NCBI RefSeq assembly: GCF_003967555.1
Contig: NZ_BIFS01000001.1
Location: 3,596,001-3,660,000, forward strand
From: Dictyobacter kobayashii
GTDB lineage: Bacteria; Chloroflexota; Ktedonobacteria; Ktedonobacterales; Ktedonobacteraceae
Direction of reading: 5' to 3'
DNA: 64,000 nucleotides
Shown here: positions 8,543 through 18,438 of the stretch, one piece after another
Layout of the letters: every line of letters begins with the position of its first letter
Numbering within the stretch: position 1 is the stretch's first letter
Program-made: the position numbers and the translations under genes
Notes under the pieces: generated by a model
Seen by the model: the letters and a program-made list of their open reading frames with translations, nothing else
Told to the model about the DNA's origin: nothing
Database searches by the model: none

Positions 8543-9679
8543 CTAGCGTAGTGCCTGCTCTAGATCGCGTAAGATGTCTTCCGCGTCCTCGATACCCACT
8601 GAGAGGCGCAGCAAGGTGTCGGTTAGCCCGCGTGCCTCACGGATTTCCCGTGGAATAGAGCCGTGAGTCATGCTGGCTGGATGGCAGATCAGCGACTCGA
8701 TGCCGCCCAGGCTTTCGGCAAAGGTAATTACCTCGAAGCGGCGTACGATCTGGTCGACATCCTCAAGTGTGCCTTTAAATTGGAAGGAGACCATACCGCC
8801 GAAGCCCTTCATCTGGCTTTTAGCCAGTTCGTGGTCGGGATGGGAAGCCAGACCAGGATAGTACACTTTCTCGACGCGTGGATGCTCAGAGAGGAAGCGG
8901 GCTACCGTAAAAGCGTTCTCTTCATGCTGGCGCATACGTACAGCCAATGTTTTGATGCCCCGCAAGGTCAGCCAGGAATCGAAGGGTCCTGGTACACCAC
9001 CGGCCGCATTCTGATAGAATTTGACGGCCTCATAGACCTCTTTATCTTTGAAAACTGCGGCTCCGCCAACGACATCGCTATGGCCGTTAATATATTTTGT
9101 TGTGCTATGTAACACGATATCGGCCCCCAGTTCCAATGGTTGCTGGAAGTATGGGCTGGAGAAGGTATTGTCAACCACCAGCAGAATATGATGGCGATGG
9201 GCAATCTCAGCGATCGCTCGAATGTCTACCAGGCGTAACAGTGGATTGGTAGGAGTTTCCAACCAGATCAATTTTGTATTGGGACGAATGGCTTTTTCAT
9301 AATCTGCAGTTGAGGCTGCCGTCACATAACTGGTCTCGATCTGGTAGCGCGATAAGATGCGCTCAAAGATACGGTAGGTACCGCCATACAGGTCATCGCA
9401 GGAGACCATATGATCACCTGTTTTGAGCAGGCTTAATATGGCTTGCTCGGCAGCCAGGCCAGAGGCAAATGCCAGGCCATACTGGCTATTTTCCAGGGCA
9501 GCGATACAGTCCTCTAGGGCAGTGCGCGTAGGATTCCCCGAGCGTGAATACTCATAGCCTTTATGTCCACCCAGACCATGCTGGGCATAAGTTGACGTCT
9601 GAAAGATCGGGGTCATAATAGCGCCTGTGGATGGATCCGGCTCTTGCCCCGCGTGAATAGCTTTAGTTGAAAACTTCAT
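8543..9679 (-). CDS. metB: Cystathionine gamma-synthase/gamma-lyase (trans-sulfuration PLP enzyme)
   Basis: A 378-residue Cys/Met-metabolism PLP enzyme. YEYSRSGNPTR (about residues 41-51) binds the phosphate of PLP from the neighbouring subunit, VDNTFSSPYFQQPLELGADIV carries the Asp that contacts the pyridine nitrogen, and HSTTKYINGHSDVVGG contains the PLP lysine at about residue 197. SLGGIESLICHPASMTH is the C-terminal substrate-binding signature. Sequence alone does not separate synthase (methionine biosynthesis) from gamma-lyase (cysteine from methionine), so metB is provisional. The gene stands alone; I see no SAM riboswitch upstream. Confidence 0.88.
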   Translation of the reverse strand: MKFSTKAIHAGQEPDPSTGAIMTPIFQTSTYAQHGLGGHKGYEYSRSGNPTRTALEDCIAALENSQYGLAFASGLAAEQAILSLLKTGDHMVSCDDLYGGTYRIFERILSRYQIETSYVTAASTADYEKAIRPNTKLIWLETPTNPLLRLVDIRAIAEIAHRHHILLVVDNTFSSPYFQQPLELGADIVLHSTTKYINGHSDVVGGAAVFKDKEVYEAVKFYQNAAGGVPGPFDSWLTLRGIKTLAVRMRQHEENAFTVARFLSEHPRVEKVYYPGLASHPDHELAKSQMKGFGGMVSFQFKGTLEDVDQIVRRFEVITFAESLGGIESLICHPASMTHGSIPREIREARGLTDTLLRLSVGIEDAEDILRDLEQALR

Positions 9680-9975
9680 AGGTTTCTCTCCCCGAACAGC
9701 CTCCCCTCATACATCGATATGTGGGACCGCCGCAATAATCTTGATCAACTATATCATCATAACCCTGAAAGCACAATTGACATAGGTAAAAATTCACAGA
9801 ACATAAGATCATACCGTTGTTCTTATATGGATGGGTCTAAAGTCTAGAAAAGAAGATTCTTGACAAGTTATATTATGCCAGTTATCTATATTTGATTACA
9901 TTGGTGTGCACAAAAATATTCCTGCAACCTGCTCTACGGGAGATTCGTCCTAGTTGTAGAAGATTCTTATTTGTA

Positions 9976-10058
9976 TGCGTGCGCTGACGCGCCCGAAATA
10001 TTTTCAGGGTGCTGTGCAGAAAATGCTATGCGAGCATAGCATTTTCTGCACAGCACCC
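9976..10058 (-). repeat. Family B (MITE-like) stem-loop element, copy 1
   Basis: A 52-bp perfect palindrome (10007-10058, 25-bp arms, 2-base loop) with core GTGCAGAAAATGC is flanked on the left by the family tail read on the minus strand (CGGGCGCGTCAGCGCACGCA). An in-frame ATG at 9975 lies inside it and would give an artefactual N-terminus to the esterase. Confidence 0.8.
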
Positions 10059-10088
10059 TTGTTGAAAGAGCTTGCCTTGATAGATGAT

Positions 10089-10832
10089 ATGACTGATGTG
10101 GCTCCGTGCTCGGGCCTGGTTGGTGTGTTGCTGGTACATGGACTCAATGGCGGGAAGAGTGATATGGAGGAGTTAGAGGCGATGCTAGGGGCACATGGTT
10201 TTTGCACTGAGACGATTTTGTTGCCTGGCCATGGTACCGATGTGAGAGATATGTTGCCGATTGGTTGGCCTGAATGGGCGCAGGCGGTGCGCGACTCTTT
10301 GCATGCCTTGCAAGAGCGTTGTGAGCACGTTTTTTTGATTGGACATTCTCTGGGTGGAGCGCTTTGCTTGCATATGGCCGCTTCCGAGCGGATAGCCGGG
10401 GTGGTGACTATGTGTGCGCCGATCTCGATGTATCCGGGTATGCTGGCAGCGGTACGCCTGGTTAAGCGTTTTACGCCCTGGCTTCCCACTATACGCGAGG
10501 ATGTACGCGATCGCCAGGCCAGGCGTAAGTATACCAGGGGAGTTTATCGCCATACACCTATGGCACCAGTTGAAAGTATGTTACAATACTTACCGTTGTT
10601 ACGGGCTGAGTTGCCCAATGTGACAGCGCCAATTCTCATTATGACGGCCATTCATGATCATGTTGTGCCAGCGCGTGATGGGCGGACAATTTACCGACTG
10701 ATTGGCTCACAGGAAAAGCATCTGGTAACGTTTCACCGGTCATACCATGTTATCATGAAGGATCACGATCGCGACGAGGTGTTTGCACGCACGCTGGCCT
10801 TTATTCAGCGGCATCTACCTGCTGGACAGTGA
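10089..10832 (+). CDS. Alpha/beta-hydrolase, carboxylesterase type
   Basis: About 247 residues. VLLVHGLNGG near residue 16 is the oxyanion-hole region, GHSLGG at about residues 79-84 is the nucleophile elbow with the catalytic Ser, HDHVVP supplies the Asp side and YHVIMKDHDRD the catalytic His. This matches the small Est30-type thermophile carboxylesterases and monoacylglycerol lipases. It is soluble and has no signal peptide. The start is uncertain: the frame is open further upstream, but that part comes from the palindromic repeat; ATG 10089 or a TTG at 10077 are better candidates. Confidence 0.82.
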   Translation: MTDVAPCSGLVGVLLVHGLNGGKSDMEELEAMLGAHGFCTETILLPGHGTDVRDMLPIGWPEWAQAVRDSLHALQERCEHVFLIGHSLGGALCLHMAASERIAGVVTMCAPISMYPGMLAAVRLVKRFTPWLPTIREDVRDRQARRKYTRGVYRHTPMAPVESMLQYLPLLRAELPNVTAPILIMTAIHDHVVPARDGRTIYRLIGSQEKHLVTFHRSYHVIMKDHDRDEVFARTLAFIQRHLPAGQ

Positions 10833-10887
10833 TTCCCCTTACAATTTGCTGGTATACCTGTATAGTATTTTGGAGCTAGAGACTATC

Positions 10888-12210
10888 TTGAAACCACATG
10901 TTACTAATCCACCAACGCAAGAGCCAGAGACTAAACAGAAGCAGATGTGGCGGTCGGCGTCTCTCTCAAGAGGCGGTGTTGTTCTTTTTCTTCTCCTCCT
11001 TTGTTTGATACTCGCTATTAGTGGTCGACAGATCTGGCGTGACTGGCCGTCTACGAATGGTCCTCAGCTGTCGGCGGTCTCTAAGGCTCCTCCTTCGGCA
11101 CCTGTGCAGGCTCCCAATGGAAATGGCCTGGCTAGCTTTCAGTTACCTGCTGGTCGTACCTTTATTTATGAAGAGTCCGATCATATTTATTCCCTGACTA
11201 CTGGTGATAATGCGCCGCATGTTCTTCAAACTCCTGGCTATCTCTACAACCGGGCCGTACCGGCTGTAGTTACCCCTGATAAAGAATTGATTTATAGCGG
11301 CGATGGCATCTGGGGCATGAGCCTATCTGGTGGCTCTGCCAAACAGCTTGCATCTTTGCCGCCTGATCAGGTGATTACATCGATGGTGGTCAGCTCGGAT
11401 GGTAGTACATTGGCCTGGAGTAGCGCTCCTAAAAATGGGAGCGGCACTACCTCGCTCTATGCTGGTAAATTGGATCAAACCAGCCGGGTCTATCAACAGC
11501 CAGCCAATCAATGTCCTTGCTATCGAGCATTTGCTTTCCTGAATAATGATACCGATACGCTTTTACTTACCAATGATCGTGGCGATCATCGCAGTGCATA
11601 TTATGGTCTCTGGAAGCTCACCCTCAATCAGGGAGGGACGGCTCAGCCTCAGCCCTTCTTAAGTGATGCCGATCAGCAGGGTCCGCTGGCCCTGGCTCCA
11701 CGGGGCAATACTTTACTCTATTCAACCTTCCTGGGCTACGTTCCGCTGCAAGAGGAAAACGCACCCGCCGATATTTCATCATTGAGTTACGCAAATAGCC
11801 TCTCTGCCGCGTCTACTGATGGAGCGCAAATACGGCCTGACGAGACACGAACGATCTTGCCAGCACAAGATGACCAGGAAAATACCGCTGCTTACCATTG
11901 GGTGGCAACCCCTCAGTTCAGTCCCGATGCACAGAAATTGGCTTATGCTGAATTTTCTGTCAGTAGCGAGAAGCATTTTCCACGCCAGTACGCCCTCTAT
12001 ACCGTTGATTTGCAGGGAGCGACCCAGGCGAAACCACAGCTCCTGGTTACCTCTACGGCCCATTATATGGAAATGGGGAGCTGGCTGGATAATCATACCG
12101 TCACCTTCTATGCCGATAATGCGCTTTACGCCCTGGACACCCAGAGTAACAGTGTGGCTCTGGTAACAGCGACCGGCGCGTATGCCCACGTTATTGCGGT
12201 TATAGAATAA
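10888..12210 (+). CDS. Membrane-anchored beta-propeller-like protein
   Basis: About 440 residues with a single transmembrane helix at about residues 28-46 and a large extracytoplasmic part. The latter is built of repeated beta-rich blades of the TolB/WD40-like kind, for example blocks around SPDAQKLAYAEF, SSDGSTLAWSS and GNTLLYSTFLG. No catalytic residues are seen; such domains usually bind partners. The start is not certain: TTG 10888 follows GGAG but at long spacing, and an ATG at 10945 is the alternative. It ends 9 bases before the CruF-like gene and may be co-transcribed with it, though a carotenoid role is not implied by its sequence. Confidence 0.7.
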   Translation: MKPHVTNPPTQEPETKQKQMWRSASLSRGGVVLFLLLLCLILAISGRQIWRDWPSTNGPQLSAVSKAPPSAPVQAPNGNGLASFQLPAGRTFIYEESDHIYSLTTGDNAPHVLQTPGYLYNRAVPAVVTPDKELIYSGDGIWGMSLSGGSAKQLASLPPDQVITSMVVSSDGSTLAWSSAPKNGSGTTSLYAGKLDQTSRVYQQPANQCPCYRAFAFLNNDTDTLLLTNDRGDHRSAYYGLWKLTLNQGGTAQPQPFLSDADQQGPLALAPRGNTLLYSTFLGYVPLQEENAPADISSLSYANSLSAASTDGAQIRPDETRTILPAQDDQENTAAYHWVATPQFSPDAQKLAYAEFSVSSEKHFPRQYALYTVDLQGATQAKPQLLVTSTAHYMEMGSWLDNHTVTFYADNALYALDTQSNSVALVTATGAYAHVIAVIE

Positions 12211-12219
12211 GAGGCGATT

Positions 12220-12978
12220 GTGAAGCGTATCTCGACAAGTCAGCGCGCCTTGTTTGTCGCGCTGGTCATCATATTTTGTTTTTGTTATCCCTTTGCGGTA
12301 ATCGGGGTGGCTTTCGATGTCAAGCCGCCCTTTTCTTTAGATTGGGCCGGTAGCTTCCTGCTATTTTTAGAAGGATGCATTTTACTGCTGGCGGCTATGT
12401 TATGCTATGGACCTCTCCCGGCATTAATAGCGGGCGCATGTGTAATTATCTTTTCCTACCTGGTTGAAACTCTGGGCGTTAACACCGGTTTCCCCCTTTG
12501 GGAGTTATCGCTATACCCCTGTTTTGCTTCTCGCCTCCCGGGTGGTGTCCCACTGGCTGTGATGTTTGCCTGGATATTGATCGTCTTTGGTGGCTATGGC
12601 ATCGTGAAACGTCGCCTGCCTGTTGGACGTGGCATAGATATAGGGGGAGCATTGCTTGGCGCGATGCTAGCGACGCTTTTGGATCTGGCGATTGAACCTG
12701 TAGCGGCTCATGTTGTGTTTTATTGGCGATGGTTGGCTCAGGGTCCCATGGACTACTACGGGGTGCCGTTGATGAATTTTGTGGCATGGTTTGTGGTCGC
12801 GTTCGTGCTTGTGGTTGTGTTGTATGTGGTATTGGGCGGGATAAACGCTGAGCGTTTTTCTTTACACGAACAGGGGGTCTGGGCGCATGTGCAGAAGATG
12901 GGAAAAGTTGAACGGCTAGCAATGCTGGCCCCTCTTGTGTTGTTCCTTTGCAGCCTGTTTTATGTTCGGGCTGGTTGA
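12220..12978 (+). CDS. cruF: CruF-like carotenoid 1,2-hydratase (DUF422), with two compensating indels
   Basis: A 252-residue membrane protein with about seven hydrophobic helices and the DUF422/CruF pattern. CruF hydrates the end of a linear psi-end carotenoid, the step before glycosylation. As written, residues about 92-104 read PLWELSLYPCF, unlike the family. In the next frame the same DNA reads FPFGSYRYTP, matching the conserved FPxGxYxYT motif. Removing one C from 12492-12496 and adding one C at 12530 gives FPFGSYRYTPVLLPRLPGGVP. So the open frame hides two opposite errors. Later motifs (GPMDYYGVPLMNFVAWF) are normal. The neighbouring glycosyltransferase, acyltransferase and CrtI support the role. 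Confidence 0.82.
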   Translation: MKRISTSQRALFVALVIIFCFCYPFAVIGVAFDVKPPFSLDWAGSFLLFLEGCILLLAAMLCYGPLPALIAGACVIIFSYLVETLGVNTGFPLWELSLYPCFASRLPGGVPLAVMFAWILIVFGGYGIVKRRLPVGRGIDIGGALLGAMLATLLDLAIEPVAAHVVFYWRWLAQGPMDYYGVPLMNFVAWFVVAFVLVVVLYVVLGGINAERFSLHEQGVWAHVQKMGKVERLAMLAPLVLFLCSLFYVRAG

Positions 12979-13101
12979 TCTTACCCATGGCTACTATTGG
13001 GGCGCGTTTGAGCGCGCTCGGCGCAGTACTCATCATCGCCTTTGTGCGGCGTTCCCACAAGTTTTTTCTTTTTATGCCTACTAATGAAACTCTACATTCA
13101 T

Positions 13102-13200
13102 AGCTGTATGGGCATAATGGCCTGATAGGCTGATTGATCCCGCCCATCCAACCAATGCGGTCCTGCATTGATTGGATGGGCACCGTTTTGTCATACAGCT
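13102..13200. terminator. Bidirectional hairpin between convergent carotenoid genes
   Basis: AGCTGTATG (from 13102) pairs with CATACAGCT (ending 13200), enclosing an inner stem GCCCATCCAA...TTGGATGGGC (13142-13181). It lies between the converging ends of the CruF-like gene and the glycosyltransferase and probably ends both transcripts. Confidence 0.65.
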
Positions 13201-14411
13201 AGGCGGGATAATATCTGCCTTTCCAGGCGGTTCCGGTCTTTCGATAGTGCCAGCGGATCGAATTAAGTAAGATCAGGCATTCTAGTGCAATTGAGAGCGG
13301 ATGGAGCAGGCTGCACCCCAGGGCCCAACCGATTCTGTTTTGATTGAAGCGCAGGGCCAGCAAGATGCGCATGATGATTGGCAACAGAGTAGCTAGCAGG
13401 GCCAATATGCTAAGCAACGTATTGCTCGCCATGAGCAGGTTTGCGCAGAGGATGCATTGCGGGACGACGAAGAGGAGCAGGTTGAGTAGCAGTGCGCCCA
13501 GGGCAAATGGGAGTGAGTAATTATAAAAGGCAAATAGATTTTTTGAGAAGCCTGACCAGACCTCGTCAAATGAATGATACATACGACACTGAATGAGCTC
13601 CAGCGCATCAGCATAAGCCATGCGATAGCCCGCTTCCTTGATGGCGCGCGCCAGTAGCACATCCTCCAAAATTCTACCTTTAACCGCGGCGTGCCCACCA
13701 ATTGCCTGATAAGCGTCGCGCTGAAAGCAGAGCATTTGTCCATTTCCGGTTGCCAGGCTGGGCTCTGGTCGTAGCGGTATCAGGGCCACAGGCAGCAGGG
13801 TCAGAATGGTAAAGTTGAGCAACGGAACGATTAAATGCTCACCCAGGCTACCCAGTATCTGTTCTGGCTGGGCCGAGAGCAGTTGTACTTTACGTTGTTG
13901 CATCTGCCGCATGACAGCTTTGACCATCGTTGCATGATGAATGGTGTCCGCGTCAGTAAAGAGGATGTATGCTCCCTTTGCCTGTTGGGCCAGTTGATAG
14001 CAGGCAAAGTTTTTTTCCGATCCATCCCGGTGGTAGTGGCTTGCCCTCAATCAGACGTAAGCTGGTAGTCGGCTGCGCAGGGAGCTCAGTGATCAGGCGC
14101 CCTACGATTGTGGCGGTTTGATCACTGCTCTGGTCGTTCAGCACTATGATCTCGATCTGACTATACTGCTGGGCGAGCAATGAGCGCACACAGGCCTCGA
14201 TGTTTGCTGCTTCATTGCGAGCCGGGATCAGGACCGAGACCAACGGTTCTACTGTCTCCGTTGCGCCCTCTTGCGTGGCCCGCAAACGGGTAAAAGTGCA
14301 GAGATTGATCAGTAAAATAGTAAAGTTGATAAGTAAGATAAATAAGACAATGCTTAAAATAGCTGGTATGATGGCAGAAGTGATCAGGCTTGCTGGTTCA
14401 AGAGAGAGCAT
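13199..14411 (-). CDS. Family 2 glycosyltransferase, CruC/CrtQ-like (carotenoid glycosylation), one-base frameshift
   Basis: N-terminal transmembrane helix, then a GT2 domain: VSVLIPARNEAANIEACVR, NDQSSDQT, and after the break LFTDADT, where DAD is the metal-binding motif; three to four C-terminal helices follow. The frame breaks in a run of seven T (14010-14016 on the plus strand). With six, the protein reads GWIGKNFACYQLA, the normal GT2 sequence before the DxD, and gives 403 residues. AGAGGTAAAC precedes the ATG. It follows the acyltransferase by 8 bases and is likely in the same transcript. Context suggests it glycosylates the hydroxylated carotenoid made by the CruF-like enzyme; this is inference. 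Confidence 0.82.
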
Positions 14412-14419
14412 GTTTACCT

Positions 14420-15171
14420 CTATTGATGCTGAATTTGTTTGCGTAAGAGTGCCGCATCAAACATTCTATTGGTTGATGCTCGACCGCGCAAGATCTGGGT
14501 AAAGCTGGCATAATTGCTGTTAATGACATCAGTACGTAGCTGGTCCAGCTCCTCGGTAACTTTTTCTTGTAGACATGCGGTGTAGTGTTTTAAGAAGCCC
14601 CGCGTCTGTAGCTCTGTTTCTCCGATTAGCAGCGGTTTACCCATGCTGATATAAAGGTCCGGCCTCTGCTCTGCCCGGTATTCAATCCGAATAGCCAGGG
14701 GATATACCAGCGCGGGAGCAGCTAACCTGGCGATCTGGGCCGCTCCACTAAAGAAAGTCAGTGACGGTAATCATTTGGAAAAATTTCGCCCTGGGGAAAG
14801 AGCCAGACCATGTGTCCAGGCCGTTTTTTGAGTAGTTTGCTGGCATAGTGAATGGTTTGCATGGCTGAACGTGGATTGTGGCGGTCAACTGAGAAGCAGC
14901 CGATCCAGCGAAAGAAGAAATAGCGCTTGAGTTGTGGCTCTTCCATCATCAGGTAGCCATCCAACTTCAAGTGGCGCTCCACCAGTGCACCCACATAGCC
15001 ATCCCACCAGCTGGAATGGTTTGCGCATATAATAATGGGGAGGCGGCGTTGTTCTTCTGTCAGCGTTTCATGCATGCGGAAAAATACGCGATCAAAATGA
15101 CCTCGCAATGATGTATGTATTAACAACCAGACCAGTTTCTCGCCCAGCGGAAACTTACGTGCAGGTATCAT
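14420..15171 (-). CDS. PlsC-type acyltransferase, likely carotenoid glycoside acylation, one-base frameshift
   Basis: Contains the acyltransferase motifs NHSSWWDG (HX4D, about residues 50-57) and FPQGEIFPND (about residues 128-137). The frame stops right after NDYRH. Adding one C near 14763 gives NDYRPL and continues through an A/L-rich segment to the stop at 14420, for 250 residues, the size of CruD/CrtO-type enzymes. It probably esterifies the sugar of a carotenoid glycoside, as in Chlorobi (CruC/CruD) or staphyloxanthin synthesis (CrtQ/CrtO). The immediate downstream glycosyltransferase and the divergent CrtI gene support this. Confidence 0.82.
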
Positions 15172-15279
15172 TTATGGCTGTCTCCTTACCCATCCTGGAT
15201 TGGTATCCACATCCTACAATAGGATATCTGAAGGTTCTGAATACTATAAATATAATGAATATTATACAGAGGTATGAGT

Positions 15280-16841
15280 ATGTCTGTACATAAAAAGATC
15301 ATAATTGTCGGTGCGGGAATCGGGGGCATGTCGGCCGCCATTCACCTGGCGGCTCAAGGACATGCCGTTACGCTACTAGAACGTCAGCCTCGGGTAGGCG
15401 GCAAGCTCAACCAGATTGAGCAGGATGGCTTCAGCTTTGATACTGGTCCCTCGCTGATTACGATGCCCTATGTGCTGCGTGAGCTATTTCAAGCGGCTGG
15501 TCGTCGCCTTGAGGATTATCTTGATTTGCAGCCCCTGGATGAGACCTGTCGCTATTTTTATCGCGATGGCGCTATCCTGCATGCCTGGCGTGACCGGCAG
15601 CGGTTTGCGCAAGAGATAGCGCGCTTCAGTCAGCATGATGCTGAGGCTTTCTGGCGCTTTTTCAACCAGGCACGCACAATTTTTGCCGCCTCGGCTGATC
15701 CTTTTCTCTACAACAGCCTGGGTAGTCCATTAGATGTGTTCCAGACCTTCCTGCGCTTCGTCTGGCGCGGACATTACACTACTCCGGAGGGAGAACAGGA
15801 TGAGCCAGGAGAGCGGCTCAGGGCGGTGCTTACCGCGCTCTCTCCATCCACATTAGATCAGCATGTCGGCTCTTTTTTTGAGGATGCGCATATTCGCCAG
15901 CTCTTTGATCGTTACGCCACCTATAATGGTTCATCGCCCTACCAGGTTGCCTCTGTCTATAGCATCATTCCCTATGTTGAACTGGCTGACGGCGGTTGGT
16001 ATCCCTGTGGTGGCATCTATGCCCTGGCCCGGGCCCTGGAGAAGCTGGCTAAGGAGCTAGGAGTAACGATTGAGACCAGTTGTGAAGTTAGTCGTATCCT
16101 GGTCGAACGCGGCCGCGCCACTGGTGTTGTGCTGGATGATGGACGCGTGTTGCGTAGCGAGCTGGTGGTGGCCAATAGCGATGTCGTGACAACCTACCGG
16201 GAATTGCTCTCGCCCGCTGTACGCAAGCAGCAGCGTGCGCGGCGTTTAGAGCAGCTTGAACCATCTAGCTCAGGCTTCGTCCTGTTGTTGGGAACCCGCA
16301 AACAGTATCCTGAGCTTGCCCATCATAATATCTTCTTCTCAGATGACTATCGGGCGGAGTTTGTAGATCTATTTGAGTATAAGATTCCCCAGCGCAATCC
16401 CACGATCTATATCTGTGCCACCACACGCACGGATGCCAGCCAGGCGCCTGCGGGACATGAAAATCTGTTTGTGCTGGTCAACGCCCCTTATCTGACCGCT
16501 CGTTCTAACTGGCAGCGAGACGCTCCTGCCTACCGAAACCTGGTACTGGATGCGCTGGCCCGTTATCCGCAGATCGAGCTGGCAGATATCAGAGAGAATC
16601 TGGTCTATGAGCAAATTTTGACCCCGCAGGATTTTCAGCGCAATTATGGTGCCAATGCTGGTTCCATTTATGGACTTTCCTCGAACGATCGTATGGCTCC
16701 CTTTACGCGGCCAGGCAATCGGGCTTCAGATGTCCAGGGACTCTATTTTGTGGGTGGCAGTACTCATCCTGGTGGGGGCGTGCCCTGGTTATGTTGTCTG
16801 GCAAGATTGTGGCGGGCCTGATTGCTGAGGATATTAGCTAA
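15280..16841 (+). CDS. crtI: Phytoene desaturase-family FAD oxidoreductase (CrtI-type), one-base frameshift
   Basis: The N-terminus IIVGAGIGGMSAAIHLAAQG binds FAD (residues about 5-35), followed by GGKLNQIEQDGFSFDTGPSL typical of CrtI. Near the C-terminus LYFVGGSTHPGGGVP is the second FAD-binding signature. After this the written frame ends in an odd WLCCLARLWRA tail. Adding one C to CCC at 16783-16785 restores LVMLSGKIVAGLIAEDIS and a TAA at 16839-16841, giving 520 residues. CrtI desaturates phytoene toward lycopene; the phytoene synthase gene is 39 kb away. ATG 15280 has GAGG at good spacing; ATG 15274 is an alternative. Confidence 0.9.
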
Positions 16842-17016
16842 TTGTGATATCCATAGCTGGCACATATGATTGGTTTTTACAGTTTGTTACGGTTGTATAT
16901 ACTTGTCTTTGGGTTCGTGTTAGAATGCTCGCACAAATGCTTGCTTAACTAACTAATAAGATGGATTTGTTGATCATTGACGATGCACACGGAGTTAGAC
17001 AGAGAGGAGCCTCCTC

Positions 17017-17460
17017 ATGGCGAATATCCCCGAAAATGTAAAATGGTATCTGGCCGAGCTACTTGAAGAGATCCAGATCGAAGGCGAAAGCGAGAATTTG
17101 GTCCACAATAACCTGGTGTTGATCCGCGCTGATTCGCCTGAAGAGGCGTATCGCAAAGCCCTGACCAGAGGCCAGGAGCTAAACGATAACTATGAAAATC
17201 CAGACGGGAAAAAAGTTAAGGTCACTTTCCGTGGCCTGAGCGATCTAAACGCGATTCTGGATGAGCTCGAAGATGGGGCTGAACTTGCCTATGAGGAGAT
17301 GACGGGCCTATCCGAAGCTGAAATCGCCGAACTGCTGCCCGAGAAAGATCAACTGGGTGTTTTCCAGCCCGATGAAGCTGACTCTGCCAGCCAGGATCTT
17401 TCTCCTTCAATATTAGAAGAAGCTATGCGTATCGTTCGCAATTCAGAGCACAATCAATAA
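17017..17460 (+). CDS. DUF4288 domain protein
   Basis: A 147-residue acidic protein. Residues about 9-65 (WYLAELLEE, then NNLVLIRADSPEEAYRKAL) match the DUF4288 family, small proteins often found near immunity or housekeeping genes with no proven function. The C-terminal third is Glu/Asp-rich and looks partly disordered. GAGAGGAGCC precedes the ATG. It stands alone between crtI and a convergent kinase gene. Confidence 0.78.
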   Translation: MANIPENVKWYLAELLEEIQIEGESENLVHNNLVLIRADSPEEAYRKALTRGQELNDNYENPDGKKVKVTFRGLSDLNAILDELEDGAELAYEEMTGLSEAEIAELLPEKDQLGVFQPDEADSASQDLSPSILEEAMRIVRNSEHNQ

Positions 17461-17469
17461 TCTGGTAAT

Positions 17470-17505
17470 CCAGGCGTACGGGCGTGGCCGCGCCCGTACG
17501 CCTGG
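17470..17505. terminator. Strong hairpin between convergent genes
   Basis: CCAGGCGTACGGGCG and CGCCCGTACGCCTGG pair over 15 bp with a six-base loop, 10 bases after the DUF4288 stop and 30 bases from the stop of the kinase gene. It likely ends transcription both ways; it resembles the GC-rich palindromes of the repeat families but has no tail. Confidence 0.65.
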
Positions 17506-17534
17506 AAGCGACACTATTCCCATTATCATGGGAA

Positions 17535-18113
17535 TCAAATACCTTGCGAAAGAGCCGCTTGAACTCGTTGGAGCACATGCTCATAATCAAAACTGTCAGG
17601 GGTGGTAGTATCAACCTCAATAATCTGACCATCCAGCGCCAGCGGTGTGAGACGCCCCTGTAGGAGCCGTTCTTTATTTCGCTCAATCCATTCCAGATCG
17701 CTATGCTGATGACCAACGTGGCGCTCTACTGCCCCCATACGTGCCAGAAAACGCTCTACGAGTACTCCTCCATCTGCCTTACAGAGAATTTGTAGCGGCG
17801 CAAAATCGTAACTACGTTGCAGTTGAAGAAACTCGGCACTCCTTAATTCGGGACGACCAAAAAATCCCTCAACGATCACTGCTTGACCTGCTGCTAATAT
17901 TGAGCCTGCCACATAATAGAGGAGCTTAAATGTTGCCGGGGCTATCTCTAACGAAGATGCATTGCTTTGACCATCCAGGGCATCAAAAAGTGTCTCATAC
18001 ATCCCATCGCGCGAGAACACGGGAAGCCGTACATCTGCGGCGAGCCGTCTTGATAGCGTGGTTTTCCCTGTGCCTGGCAGGCCATTTACTATTACCAACA
18101 CTGGTTTGCCCAT
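17535..18113 (-). CDS. P-loop kinase-like protein (AAA_33 / zeta-toxin-like fold)
   Basis: 192 residues. VLVIVNGLPGTGKTTLSRRL at residues 5-24 is a Walker A loop; FSRDGMYETLFD provides the acceptor-binding Asp, and VIVEGFFGRPE with ERFLARMGAVERHVGH supplies the lid arginines. This is the fold of gluconate kinase, chloramphenicol phosphotransferase and zeta-toxin families. The substrate is unknown. No antitoxin-like partner is adjacent, so a toxin role is unlikely. Confidence 0.78.
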   Translation of the reverse strand: MGKPVLVIVNGLPGTGKTTLSRRLAADVRLPVFSRDGMYETLFDALDGQSNASSLEIAPATFKLLYYVAGSILAAGQAVIVEGFFGRPELRSAEFLQLQRSYDFAPLQILCKADGGVLVERFLARMGAVERHVGHQHSDLEWIERNKERLLQGRLTPLALDGQIIEVDTTTPDSFDYEHVLQRVQAALSQGI

Positions 18114-18372
18114 GCTGATACATCACCTTTCTTTGAAGATCTCTTTCAAGGGATATATCATAATCTATCCGTCAAAAAAAGCATAATCGAGGCAGCGCCT
18201 TTTTGCAGAGTACAAGGAGTGAGGGAGTCAAGCAGGGGGGTAAAGGGCATGGATAGGATCACCCTGTCTTTGTGCCGTGGTGATAGTAACGGTACATTGA
18301 TAGGATCAATGTGACTCAGCCGGGTCACAGCGAGATTGCAAGCCCGACTCCCTATTCTTAGTGTAATGGATA

Positions 18373-18414
18373 AAACAAGAAGCAAGCAGCATTATTGGTG
18401 ATTACTTCTTGTTT
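18373..18414 (-). terminator. Terminator of the rhomboid operon
   Basis: AAACAAGAAG and CTTCTTGTTT form a 10-bp stem 25 bases beyond the stop of the gene ending at 18439. The rest of 18114-18372 shows no gene or clear signal. Confidence 0.55.
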
Positions 18415-18438
18415 GCGTATTCTTGCGGAAAAAGTGAC

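Noticed and set aside
9680..9975. SAM riboswitch upstream of the cystathionine synthase gene
   Set aside because: No conserved SAM-riboswitch core or terminator/antiterminator pair could be seen.
9975..10088. N-terminal extension of the esterase
   Set aside because: The extra residues are encoded by the palindromic repeat element and are absent from the esterase fold.
17535..18113. Zeta-type toxin
   Set aside because: Fold is similar but no antitoxin gene is next to it and the context is housekeeping.
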